Below, in pieces: positions 1 through 13,400 of a DNA stretch of 64,000 bases. This stretch comes from Certhia americana. Its lineage: Eukaryota > Chordata > Aves > Passeriformes > Certhiidae. The notes below the pieces were generated by a model that saw nothing but the letters and a program-made list of their open reading frames with translations, was not told the origin of the DNA and searched no databases. The stretch's first letter is position 1. Each line of letters opens with the position of its first letter. The stretch lies in NCBI GenBank assembly GCA_018697195.1, contig JAGMWU010000100.1:63950-127949 (forward strand). Reading direction: 5' to 3'. Position numbers and translations under genes: made by a program.

Positions 1-1473
1 TCATGGAAATTGATGGCTCAGCCTGGGGACAGTTTTGCCTCCTGGGGCTCAGAAGCATCTTTGGGATCTCTGTGTGTGGAACCAGGGGTGAAATCCAACG
101 TGACCAGAGGAATCCAGAACCCAGCGTCACTCTGGGGAGGAGCAGGGGCCGGGCAAGAGGATCATCACACCGATGGAAGAGGGTGGCCTGGGCAGGGACA
201 GAGTGCAGGATGACACCCCAAGTAAAGGACAGGGGCTCCTGTGACTGTCTGGGATGGATTCTTGAGGTCCCCTTCACCCAGTCCTGAGCAGAGGTAGTGC
301 CTCACTGTGGGCAGGAGAGGGCAGAGCCCTGAGCACCACTTTCCTCCATGGCACCAGGTCTTCGGGTCAGGCACAGGGAGCCACTCCACAAGGAGGGACA
401 ATTCAGTGGCAGAAACTGCTCCAAGCAACAGCATTTGGCTTCATGGCTGGGAGAAACCAGCACCTTCCCACCTTCCTCGCTAGGCTCAGAGCTTGGAAAA
501 GGCAAATTCCATTCTTGGGTGGTGAGGACAAAGCTACACTTGCTGCTCATCCCACCAGGACTCACCTGGAGAAGGGCTTGCAGCCAACCAGGATCTGCTC
601 ATGGCGACCAGGTGGCCATGCCCTGGGGTGAACCAGGCTCCAGAAGCTCCTCTCCCTACTCCTCTGCCCCCTTCCTGTACAAACCTCCTCCTGCCAGCCC
701 AGCGCCAGGGTTTGGCTTGTCTTTCTACCTCCAGCCACACTACTACCAAAGATTTGCCTCTAAAAGCTCCTCTGAGAACTAGGATGCTCTGGGACAGGAG
801 TCCTACGTGCCATGGGATCACCAGGTTCAGGATGATGAGTACAGGAGAAGACAGCTTTGGGTTAAACACAAACACACCTGGGCAGGAACAAACCATGCAG
901 GAAAACCATGCAGAGAATGAGCGGTGAGATCAGGAGAACAGCAACAAGAGAAACATGGAAAACTTGGCAAAACAACCCCACTTTTTGGTTTTTTTTCCTT
1001 TTTTAGTTCAAAAATAAACATGTTAAAAGCTAAAAAAGGCTTCAAACAGTTACAAAAGCCCATCCTTCTCGTGGCAGTGCTCCCACAGTGTCCCTTTCCC
1101 CTCAACAGCTCTATCCCATACAGGATGCTGCAGGATGAGCAAATCCCAAGAGCAGAGACCATTGCACTGAGGATTCCCTTTTAGGATTTTAGCCCCAAAC
1201 TTGCCATTTCTCCCTAAAGCCTCATCCCCAGCTGTTCTCATGAGGCTTCAGGAACTCATTCCAAGCCTATTCCAGTGTGCATCCCCCTCCTGCACCCAGA
1301 CCACCCTGGCCAGTGGGAATGGCTTAGGACCTGAGCTCTGCCACCACCCCCCAGCAGGCTGCACCCCAAGAAATCAGCAGTGGCTGGTACTCCAAAGCCC
1401 CCAGTGCAGGGAGAACCCGAGCTGGGACCTACAGCACCCTACAGAAGGAAACAAAACCATTGGAAGTACTTAC
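1..1473 (-). other. IGF2BP2: IGF2BP2 intron 6 (partial)
   Basis: This stretch lies 3' of the last visible IGF2BP2 exon on the minus strand. A good donor (AA followed by GTAAGT) sits at its right end. I searched both strands for the next expected exon, the rest of KH1 that follows the KQTQS motif, and did not find it. The open frames here are short, low-complexity and unlike any protein I know. I see nothing else that can be supported. Confidence 0.6.
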
Positions 1474-4400
1474 TTGGACTGGGTTTGCTTAGTAAGGTTC
1501 TTTATGGTCAAGCCCTCCTTTCCTATGATCGCACCAACAAACTGCGTGGGCACCAGCATCCGCAGTGGGAAATCGAGCTGTTTGGGCTGTGAGGAGCCCC
1601 CCGGGGAGGAGCCCCGCTCCCTGGAAGAGTGGCCCCCACGGCGGGATCGCTGTGGGGGCGGAGGGGAGCTCACCTCTTCATCCGGGATGTAGGAAATCTT
1701 GAAGGAATAGTTCTCAAACTGGTGGTCGCTCAGCTTCTCTATGGCTCTGCAAGGCAGGGAGATGCAGGGGGTGGTGAGGGGCTCCCCAGGGATGGGTTCC
1801 CCTCCAGTGTTGGAAGGGAAGAAATAAGAAAGTCTTATAAATATGACTACTTAGTCAAAGATGTTAAGAATGCAGAAACTAGAAGAGACATTGAAATGAA
1901 AGCAGTGTTTGTTTGACTGTTTGTAGAACAGTTTTGGCAGACTGAAGGTCTTTCTCTCTTCTTTAGAAATGTCATTTGTTAGCAGACATACCAAAACCAG
2001 AAGGGACCCTTCCTCCCTGGCTCAACAGGAAGGGTCCCCAATAAGATTTAGAGATTAGAAAGTAATAAAACATGGTAATGTAGTGATTCCTATAGGATGT
2101 GTGTAAATGTAGAAAATTTGTATTTGATACTAGATTAGTTGATGAAAAACTAGAATATTCAACATAAAAAGAAATACAAGTCATTGTAAAAGGAGAGCTC
2201 GCTCTCTTTGCTTGCCCCTTCCCCTCTAGCCTCTTCTCCTGTTTGTCTCTCTTTGCTCTCCAGCCTGCTCTGAGCTGCACACAGAAACTCTGAGCTGGGC
2301 TCTTTCACCCACACCCTATGTAATAAACCTCAAACTTCAAGAGTTAACTTCAAAAATCTCATCTAAGTTCTGTCCCAACCATTCCAGCAGATAAGAGCTC
2401 TTACACTCCAGCACCTCCTCCACACGTGGAACATGGGCCCTTCCCAACCTGCCTCTTGCACCCTCCTCAGTCTGGAGAAGGTGCCCATGGGAAGCCAGAG
2501 CCTCACATTTTTCCCATGAGGAGTAAGTCCTGAAACCTGGTGGGACATCATTCCCTTCTACGTGGGCCATGCCAAAGCTGACACATGACCTTTCCCCCCA
2601 GCAGAGGCGGGATGGCAGACCACCTTTGCCTTCACCTGGGCAAAGTCCTTGCCAGAAGGTACCACACAGCACAGGAATGGTCTCACAGGCTTTTTGGATT
2701 TGGGAAAGGTGACAGAGCAGCTCCAAGACACCACAGCAGCTCCAGGGAGAAGGATGCAGCACGAGGTGCCCCCTCTGCTGGGAACCCCAACTCCCTTCCT
2801 GGCTGGATGAGGCTGGGAGGCAGCACCTGGACATTTCATCCCCCAAGGCCTTCCTCAGCATCTGCCATGACCTTTCAGCTTGGCTTCAGCTTTCCCTGCT
2901 CCTACCACATCCCCCTTTGGCTACAGACAGATGCCAAGCAGCTCCTTGCCAGGCCTGAATTCCACATCCTCTGAGGACTTCTGCAGCTTCACCATCCCTT
3001 CCCCACATCCAAAATTGCCTTTTATCCCAAAGCATTAAGCACTGCTGTGTTGGGGAAACTCTTTGTCTTCCTTTATTGCCACACCTCCCAAGACCATGGT
3101 GGGATTTTTGGGGCTGTCCTGTGCAGCACCATGATTTGGACTCAATGATCATTATGGGGTCCCTTCCAGCTCAAGGGATGGTTCTAAGACACTCATGTCA
3201 TGTTTATCTGTGGTCCACAGCACATCCAGCCAAGGCTTGAGGCACAAGAAGGATTCTCCTTTGCCCTCCTGGACCAGCAGATCACTGTCCCCATCTCTGA
3301 CCTCACTTATCCAACGCCAGGATGGGTCCACTCAGATGGGAAGCTGGTGGAACACCCATCAACAAATGAACTCACAAAAGCTCTTTGTGGCCTGGGATCT
3401 TCTCTTGATCATATAAAAAATACTCTAGCCACTAATAATAATAATAAACTCACTACTTACTGTCTGGTCTCCAGCACAGGGCTGAAGTCTCTACAAGACT
3501 GGAACAAAATGTTTTGTTTGGAACCATGCTTCCACTTTTGAAATATCCCCAAATATGTACTACCCCATCTCCCATGCCAGGGGAGAAGGCAGAAGACAGC
3601 CCAGTGGTGGGACAGCTTAGAGAAGCCTGGAAGATACCTGGGACTCCTTGGGAAAGCTGGTGTGGTGTGAAATTATGGGCAAACCAAAACAAACCCCACT
3701 CACACTTTTGCCTCCTCCTTGGTGGCGTAGGTCACGTTGACAACGGCAGTTTCTGTGTCTGTGTTCACTGCGGGGAACAAGAGAAGCAGGGTTGGAGCAG
3801 GGATGGCAGAGGTGTCACCACTGCTCCCAGAACACTCCGGAGGGGGAGGCAGCTGGGATGGGGGATGCCTGTCCCATGGCACACTGTGCTATCCCCCAGC
3901 ACAAGGACTGGGCTGGATCCAAGGCTGGATCCAAGCAGAATGCAAGGCCAGACATCCCTGACCCACCAAGCTACACTCAGCTCATTTTTGCTTACAGGGA
4001 TAAGAGTTTTCTCAATTTTTCAGGGACCAGGAGCACTCCTGGGGATGGTGGATGGATGGTCCATGTCATCCCACCACTGGACAGGTGGCCCCACCTCCAC
4101 CAGCAGGGTTTGTGTCCAAAACCCATTTCAGACCAGTGCTGCTGGTCTGGTTATCCAATTAGGTTTCATCCCAGTGGGCTTCCTGCAGCCTGGGCATAGC
4201 TGGGGAGCAGTGCTGGGAATTTTGCAGGGATGAGAACCATGCTGGACCATCTTACCTTGCTCTACATTCTCCACCGTGCCATACTGAGCTAAGAGGCCAT
4301 CCAGCACCTGGGGACAGAGCAGCAAACCGGGCAGGTGAGGTCCCAAGCAGGCAGGGCAAGAGCCCACTCCACCCACAAACAGCCTCCAGCATCACCCAAC

Positions 4401-7400
4401 TGCTCCAGTGCCTCCACCCACCTGCATCCCATCATCCCAAAGCTGACCCAGCACTCAAAGCTGGCCCACAGCTCTGCCACCCAAAAGCAGGCAGGAGCTG
4501 GAGCCCAGTCCATGCTCCCTCCTGCAGTTACTGGGAAGCTAAAGAATGGCCCACGTGCTCTAACAGCACAGCTCATGCTGCTGGAGAAGGAGATGAACAG
4601 GATGTTTTGGGGATCAACCACTTCTTACCTCCCACTGTAGGTGGGGGGGGGATGTTTCGGATCTGGATCTTCCTGCTCCTGCAAGGACAAAGCCCTGGGT
4701 TAGGGTCTGCAGGCACCTCAGAGTGGAGGGAAAAGCCTCCCTGGGAATCAGACAGCAGCTGCTGACAGCTTTGCAAAGCATCCCACTTCCCCACGCTGAG
4801 CCAGGGCAGCTCATCCCCAGGGAAAGCCATTTTTCCCAGCTTTGCCCAGGTCACCACTGGGGCTGAAGCTCTCTCTGGAATGCTCCCTCCTCATGCTGGC
4901 TGTCAGGTTTCCAAGGAAACCTCCTGAAAGGAGCCTCTGCAAAGTCATGACCGTACAGGGATGCGCGGACAGCCCTGCCCACGCTGCTCTGGGTTGGACA
5001 GCCAGGGGAGAACAGCCCCACCATGGCCAGCCCTGCTGGACCTTGAGGGGAGCTCTCCAAAAGTACATCCAGCTGAGGCCCACCACTTCCCAGCAACATG
5101 GGGCTGCTTTCCTTGGGGAAACCCAAATAAATATCCTCGGAGGCCCAAGCTTGGAGATGGCAAACACACCCAACCTTGTCCAGTGGCACTTCCAAACTCA
5201 CATGACAACATGGCTCACTCCCAACCTGGTTGTGGTTTCATTCCCAACCTTGTTATGGTTGCATTCCCAAACTGTGGTTGCATTCCCAAGCTGGTCATGG
5301 CTTGACTCCCAAACTGGCCATGGCTTCATTCCCAAACTGTGGTCGCATTCCCAAGCTGGCCATGGCTTCATTCCCAAACTGTGATTGCATTCCCAAGCTG
5401 GCTATGGCTTCATTTCCAACCTGGTTGTGGTTGCATTCCCAGCCTGGCCATGGCTTCATCCCCAGTCTGGCCATGGCTTCATTCCCAGTCTGGCCATGGT
5501 TTCATTCCCAGTCTGGCCATGGTTTCATTCCCAGTCTGGCTATGGCTGCACAGGAACCATTGCCAAGGCTTCCCAAGGGTAACAGCCCCCAGACATCTCC
5601 CCAGCCTGGCTGTGAGAGGTGCTCGAGCAGTGAGAAGCTCTGACACAGCCCAATCCATGGAGGATCCAGCCAAGCCATGAGCTCATCCATGAGCCACCCA
5701 GATCAGCATTCCCAATCCTGCCTGGAGTCAGTCAGCTCTGACCACAGCACTGTCCTATGTTCTCACCTGGCCCAGCTCTGATGCTCTGAGCAGAGCACAG
5801 CTGGATCACCCCTCCCAACACCAGGGATGGTATTCCTGACCAAGCCACCCCATGCCCACACACAGAGCCAGGTTTTAGCAGCTGAGCAGCAGCTGGAAGC
5901 TGGTTTTGTGAAGTTTTCCTTTTTGGAAAGACAGATCCCACCAGCCTGAGAGTTCCATGGGAACACAGAAGCAGCCCCAGCTGATGGCCACCAAGACCCA
6001 GGGGCTTTGGGCCAAATGCTGCAGGACAAGGAGAAGGAGGAGGACGTAGAAGAAGACATCAACAACCTGATCCACCAAGAATATTCAATCACTGGGAAAC
6101 AAAACCTTCCAACTCTAGTCCCTGCTCTCACAACTCATTGCACAGACAAACCCTGAGCCCTGACAATTTTGGTAGATGAAGAGCTCCTTGAGTAGTTTGG
6201 GGCCAGGCACTGGGGCCAGCAAGGTAAAGGCAGGGAAAAGGAGGTTTTTTGAGATGTGGGCTCTCAGGGCAAGACAAACCCCGCAGCTCATCCCATGAGA
6301 AGGACCATGAAGAAGCAGGTGAAACCACCAGGGAGCCTGGTATCTCCTGGGGTTGCTCAGCCACTGTTAGTGGGACAACAAACCCTGTGCTGGCATCCAG
6401 CCGAGCTCAGGAAAACGCTCCTGTCCCCAGCTGCCACCAGGGATTTCACAGCTGGGAATCCCAGAATCCCTGCAAGGGAAGGAGCAGGATCTGTCCTATC
6501 CCACACCCAGCCATGCCCACCCACGCCAGGAAAGAGGCAGGAAGGAGGACCTGGCCCAAGGGAGACCCTGGCAATGATGATGCTGCTCTGTTCACCAACA
6601 GCCTGAACCCTTCTCCTGCCCTCGTCACCCTCCCGGGGCCAACACTGTTCCCATTATAAACATCCCACAGGGACCACTCCAGAAAACGGGATATGTTGCA
6701 TTGTTAAAACCCACCAGCATTTCCCAGAGGGTCTATTTTAAGATGCCCAGGTCCTGCCCAGATACTCAGCTCCCAGGACACACTGCTCCTGCCTGCTCCA
6801 AGAGACACATCTCACTCCAGAGATGATGGGTGCCACGCTGCCAGGCCAGAGTGCCTGAACAAACCCCAGCGAGGCTCAAACCATTGGAGAGAGCTGGACA
6901 CGCTTCCCAGTCGCTCCCACCACCTCCCAGACCCCGGACAATGGGGACACCTTCATCCCAAGGTGCCACTGCTCTGCTCCAAGCCAAAGCATCACCACAG
7001 CCCCCCTCCCCTCCCAGTGTGGGAGCCATGGGGATACCCCAGGCTGGACCACCACTCTCCATTTGGGGTTCATTTGGCTCAGGCCAGCTGTCTCCAAAAC
7101 CCAAGGGACACAGGGCACTTGGAAGGGCCACATCCAAAAGAAACCAGCACAGCAGCTGGACACGGTCCCTTTGCCACTCCTGGAAAAGCCCTGCCTTCAA
7201 TTGAATTGCTCCAGGGTCATAATTTCCCTACCCCTCTGCCAAGGGAGATGCCAGGGGAGATGCCAGAGCAGCCCTGGTCTCCCAAGGTGCTGCCTCACCC
7301 CTCCTGGACCCCCTCCCAAAACACCCAAACAGAAAGATCACAGCTAGGTGCCACATAACCCCACTTCCCAATGGGACATGACAGCATATTCCCACTTCCA

Positions 7401-10400
7401 GCACCCACCCAAACCAGTGCAGAGCACCTAAAGACACCCAAAAGGCACTCAGGCTTCAGCTCCCATGGGCAGGATTCCCAGCAGCTCAACATCACCACTC
7501 AGCACTTAAGGTTATTATTCCTGCTGGGTGTGCTTATGGCTTTTGTAATTCCACACCTGGATGAAACAGCGCTGGACCACACACAGCCATCCCTGATGGA
7601 GTCATGGAAGTACACCTGGAGCCATGACAGATGGATGAGTTACTCCCAGGGCTGGGGCATGGGCCTTTCTTCAACAGCACTCTCAGGAGAACGTTGTGGC
7701 AGAAACCCCCTTTACTTGGATTTCTGTTTTTGTTTTAGTTTCATTTTCCCCACTCTCCCAAATCCCAGGGATTGACTCCAGAGCAAGCACGGAACACTGG
7801 CACAGGAGTTCATGGTGGCCACGTTTCACCCACCCTGTTTTACAGCAGACTGGTGGGGATTTGAAGAATGAAATAAATCATAATAACCAGCTGCGGGAAA
7901 AACACTCAGCTGCGTGATGCAACTGTGAGTGCCCTGGGATAACCTGGAGAGCTGCATCCCTCTGGCTCTTCCCTACCTCCACACCCCCACCTCGCTGCCT
8001 CAGCAGCTTCAGGGGCTGAAGAAACCAGGTTCACCTGCTTTTTTTCCCTTCTAATTTGATCCCAATCTAGTCCTGCTCACCAGCAGCTCGAGGAGGAAGC
8101 ATCTCCTCTACCCCAGAGCAGGGTTTGGGTACCGGGAGCTGCCGGCAGCACAGGGAGGCTCAAGCGGTGAGTGAGGAAGTAAAGCGGGCTCATGGAATAA
8201 CCCAGGATGGAGCTGTGTGTCCTTTCATGCCTCCATCAGAGCAGAATCATGGGGCTGGCATCACAATCCTGCAGGGAAAGGGGATGGAAACCCCCCAGCC
8301 ACCCACACTCTGCCAGCATCACCATTGCCATGCGCCTGCACTTGCTGAAACCATGCAGAAAAACAGAAAAGCCTTAAAACTTGGGGTTTATTCCCCAGAA
8401 TCAGGAGGATCAAGGGGATTTTGGCACATCCGCCCCCTTTTCCAGCATGGCTTCCTGCCCTCCCTCCAGGGAAATAGTGGGTAACAACCCCCTCGAAACC
8501 CAGGGACACAGAAGGACAAGAATAAAAATGTCACAAAGTTGTGAAATGAGAAAGAGCCACCAACTCCCTGCCCAACAGCCACAAGCCCTTCCTGGATGTT
8601 GGCCCCATGGATCACCCACCCATCCCTTAGTCAAGGTAAAGCTCCAGAGGGGCTTGGTTTCCCACAGGAATTAGGGAACTAGAAATAATCTGGTTTAAAT
8701 AGAAGCTCTATAATATAATAATAAAAACCTTGGCAAAATAATACAATAATAAAATAATACAGTAATATAACATTATAATATAATTATAGTATCATGCAAT
8801 ATATGATATCATACAATATAATATCATAATCTATAATCTATAACATCATACAATAATATAGAAAAATAATATATAATGGTATAGAATTAATATAGTGGAA
8901 TACAAGGGATGGCTTCACCACTCTCTGCCCTAAAAAACACTTTTTTTTCCCTACTCACGCTTTGTAATATCTTACTATAATATAGCTTAAAGGGATTTTA
9001 TCACCTTCCACCTCGGATCAGTGCTGAGGGAAGAGAAAACACACTCTGCCATCTCCTGTTTTCCATAAAAATCAGTTTTCAAGAGAACTGGGGGGAAAAA
9101 AACAAAGGGAAAAACATGCTGAAAACCCAGTGGGGGCTCTGCCTGCTTCATGAAATGTTTGTCCCAGGCAAAAAAAACATCTACAAAAAAAATGATTCCT
9201 ATCACCAAACTCTGTCCCAGCTGAATTTTCCAGACCCAGTAGCTCGAAGCCTGAGCCAGCCACAGCCCCCCTGACCTGGCAGGGAAGGAAGTGGCTGCTG
9301 GATTTGTGATTGCTCATTATTATATCTATTTTCTGGGTCTGCTGGGGCTCTCCTGGAGGAGTTTTGCTGTCAACCAAGCCCAGCCAGCAGCGGATCCTGT
9401 GGGGCAGCAGCTCCCTGAGCATTAAAGAGCTGCCCCAGTTTCCACCAGTTGCCAGGAGCGGCTGCTCCAGTTCCCCTCCCGGCCCGGGGGCTTTGCCCTG
9501 ACGCTCTTAAGGAATTAAAATCCCTCGCTGGAAAAGCCCCGGCCTCGTCCTGCCCCGTGGAGGGATCAACAATAGGGATGGACCGAGAATCCCGGCCCAT
9601 CTGTCACCGCCCCGGCAGATTGAGGGGGGAAAACAAAGGAGGGTGGGGAAGAGCAGGGGGGGAAAGGAGAAGGTACAAAAAAGGAGGGGGAAAAGAAAAA
9701 AAAAAAAGAAAAAAAGAAAGAAAGAAAGGGGAAAAAATTGAGAGGTGGATAAAAATGGAAAACAGATAAATGGGAGAGGTGGGAGGGATTGAAAGAAGGG
9801 GAAAAGAAAAAAGGGAAGGGAAAAAAGGAAAGAAAAAAGGGAAAGAAGGAAAGGGGATAAATAAAAGATAAGGGGAAAAGAAGGTGGAGAAAAGGGGGGA
9901 AGGGAGGGAAAAAGAAGGGGGAAAGAAGGAAAGGAGATAAATAAAAGATAAGGGGAAAAAGGAGGAAGGGAAGGTGGAGAAAAGGGGGGAAGGGAGGGGA
10001 AAAGAAGGGGGAAAGAAAGAAGGGGAAAAGAAAAAAGGGAAAGAAGGAAAGGGGATATATAAAGGGGAGAAAGATGGAGGAAAGGAAGGTGGGGAAAAGG
10101 GGGAAGGGAGGGAAAAAGAAGGAGGAAAATAAGAGAGGGGGAAAAAAGGGGGGAAAGGAAGGGAAAGTAAGAGAGGGAGAAGAGGGAAAAGGAAAGGGGA
10201 AATGAAGAGGGAGAAAGAAAGGTGGAGTAGAAAAAAGGGAAAAAAAAGAAAGGGGGGAAAATAAGATGGGGAAAAGGGGGAAGGCAGGGAAAAAGAAGGG
10301 GGACAAAAAGAGGAGGAAAATAAGAGAGGGGAGAAGAGAGGCAGAGAAGAAGGGAAAAAAGGGGGAAAAGAAGAGGGAGAAAAGAAAGGGGGAGAAAAGA

Positions 10401-13400
10401 GGGGGAGAAGAAGGGAAAAGAAGGGGGAGAAAAGAAGAGGGGGGAATAGGGGAAAGAAGAGGGGAGGAAGAAATGGGAAGAAAAGAACAGGGGAAAAGAA
10501 GGAGGAAAGAAAGAGGTGAGAAAAAAAAGGGGGAAGAATGGGGGGAAAAAGAAAGGGGAAAAAGAAAGAAGGGAAAGGAAAAGGGGAAAAATAAACGGGA
10601 AAAGTAGGGACAAAAAATTCATGGAAGCAAGGACCCACGTGGAAAGGAATCTAAAGAAAACCAAAACTCAGATACCACCAACTCCCAGTTCACCCACACC
10701 TGCAAACAGAAATAAAATAAAGTAAAATAAAATAAAATAAAATAAAATAAAATAAAATAAAATAAAATAAAATAAAATAAAATAAAGTAAAGTAAAATAA
10801 AATAAAATAAAAATAAAATTAAAAATTAAATAAAATTAAAAAAATAAAATATAAAATAAAATAAATAAAATGAACACCAGTATCACCCCCCCTCCAGAGC
10901 CAGTGCTGGAGTCTGGGAAAGGATCAGCTCCGAGGGGATTCTCCTGGCCAGCTCCATTGGGAACAGCATCCCAGGCCTATGGGAAACTGGGCACATATCC
11001 AGTGGGCAGCAGCAGGAGAGGGGTTTCCCACCCTGGATGTGACCAACAGTGCCCTGGCAACTTCATATGTATGTCTCTATATAAAAATATATGGAGAAAG
11101 TCTCCTTCTGTACATAAAAATGTCTTATAAAACTTTTATATATTACATAGGAATATTTTATGCATTTTATGCAATTTAATATATTTATATAAATGTTTCA
11201 TACAAACATACATAAATGAAGATTCATAGAACCTTTGGGTTGGAACCTTAGGGCTCATCTAGTCCATATATCTCACAGAAAAATATGTATTAGAAGTGTA
11301 TTTATAGATATATAAAATACATATGTATATAAAGTACCTTTTATGTAGTGTCTTTACACATGTAATATCTTTTATTTATAATCTACATAAAAGATACCAA
11401 ATACTTCAAACACATCACCATACACTACTAATTTGTATCTAATTTGTATCAAATTTGTAACATCCTGAAAGTTTTAAAATACTAGCTGTTTTAGGACACA
11501 GGACTAGGACTGAGAGCAGCCCCACTTTTAGCACCCCAAATTCAATTTTCTGCTCCCCTTGTGCATTTCCAGACACACGTGGGGAGGTTCCAGGGGCTCT
11601 TCCTGCCAAAGAAATGGGAATTCCTCTCTGCTAATTAAGCAGCTCACTAACGACAAGCAATTATCGATAAAGAAAGCAAAGCTGGGGTGTCCAGAGGAAG
11701 AACAAAGGGCCTGGATGTTTATCCTGAGCTTTAACATCACCAGAATTTACTGGGTTGAAAAACACAGGGAAATAAGTAAATAATCAATAAAGCAAGACCA
11801 CACAGAAATGAGAATTGGATTGACGCTCAAAAGAGAATTATTGAAGGGTAATTCTTTTTGAAACAGGAGAAAGTGTCATAAAACCACCCCCAGCAAAGCC
11901 ACTGGGGCAGGCACCAGCACTGGCTCCCCCCCAGCCACCTTTATCTGTGGCAAAACCACACGAATTTTACAAATAATAAGGTATTTCTATATAATCATTT
12001 AATATTCCAGTGATTTCCAGGCTCCCCTCACTGCTCTTTACATCTCCCTCATGCTTTCCTTACTCCTTTCTAACAATTATGGCAAAAGCAGAAATTAAAA
12101 GGCATCTTCACAACCAAAACCCCCCAAAATCTGACTGCTTTGGCGACAATAACTGGAGCTCTGGTATTTTTTAAACTCCTCATTTTAATACAATTCTTGT
12201 ACAAAAGTCAGCACTGGGTTAGCTGTGTTTTGCTTCCCATTTTTCCCATTTTAATTTTTTAAAAACACTCTTTCTTTATATATAAACCAACTAAACCCAC
12301 GACAGCCTTGGATGTTCTTTCTTTTCTCTCTTTCTTTCCCATTAACGTGATTTTTTTAAGATTTCAGGAATACACAACCAATCTTTAAGGGGGAAGGTGC
12401 TGCTGCTGCTTCCCCCATGGCCACGCTCCACAAGCGAAAAACACTCTTGGAGTGGGATTGCCTCAAGCAGATAAAAGTATTCCCTGCTCCTGCTGAGTTT
12501 AAAATCAATTTTAAAAAGAATTTAAGAAATTGAAAATGTTGATAAAAATACAAAGTGATTTTTTTTTTTTTCCTTTAATTCCCCAAGGCACAATCCAACC
12601 AGAGAAATAAAACAATTGTGAGGCTGTTGGGTACTTCCTACAGGAGCCCAGACTACTGGGGTGGCAGCTGAAGGGCTGATTTTAAACTCGTGGGAGGGAA
12701 ATCGATGGACTGGGCAGGATTCAGGCTCCTTCCCACCACTGTCACATTTAATTCCTGCCTTCGGAGAAACAGAAACAACCCCTCTGCCAGCACCTCCCCT
12801 CGAGGAATTCCCTTCCCTGCTTCCCGCGGCCAGATGTCCCAGGGGTTTTCCAGCCAGTTCCTTATCCAAATGTGTTTATAGGGATATAAATGCATGGATG
12901 GCATAGATCTGTGTTTTATTTTAATATCAAAATTAAGTGTTTCAGGTGAAGTCGGGCAGGAAGGGAAGCGCCGGGCATCGGCACCTCCTCACATCCCCGT
13001 GACGCAGGAATGCCGAGGGATGAGAGCCAACCCAGCTCGGGTTCTCCAAGCCCAATAACCCCAAATTCATTTCAGTCACGGGGGGATTTTTACCATTTCA
13101 CTCCCTGAAATCTCAGCGTCTCCCCGCGACTCAACCGCGACCATAAAAATTGGATTTTCTACAAATTCAGAGGGGCGGGGGGTTGGAATAAACACGACCA
13201 CGTGAGGCTCCGTTCCCTGCCAAAAATCACATTACAAAAATAAAATCTATAATCTACCCGAGTCAAGGTTCAGCCCCCCAAAATGGGGATATTAATATAA
13301 AGCAGGGTAGAATTTTTTCCTTTTTTTTTGAGCTGGGCATGAAAAGATACCAGCTTAAATTAGATCTTGATAATCGGAAGAAACTTGGGAATAGAAAACT

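Noticed and set aside
5223..5550. CRISPR-like array
   Set aside because: There are no unique spacers between units. It is a direct tandem minisatellite in a vertebrate intron.
5230..5643. 137-aa repetitive open frame (HSQ/FIP/LAMAS repeats)
   Set aside because: It is the 23-bp minisatellite translated. The repeat unit is not a multiple of three and all frames are open.
9507..10664. 385-aa and 344-aa minus-strand open frames rich in F, S, P and L
   Set aside because: They are produced by the polypurine tract: stop codons are rare in pure C/T sequence, every frame is open, and there is no domain.
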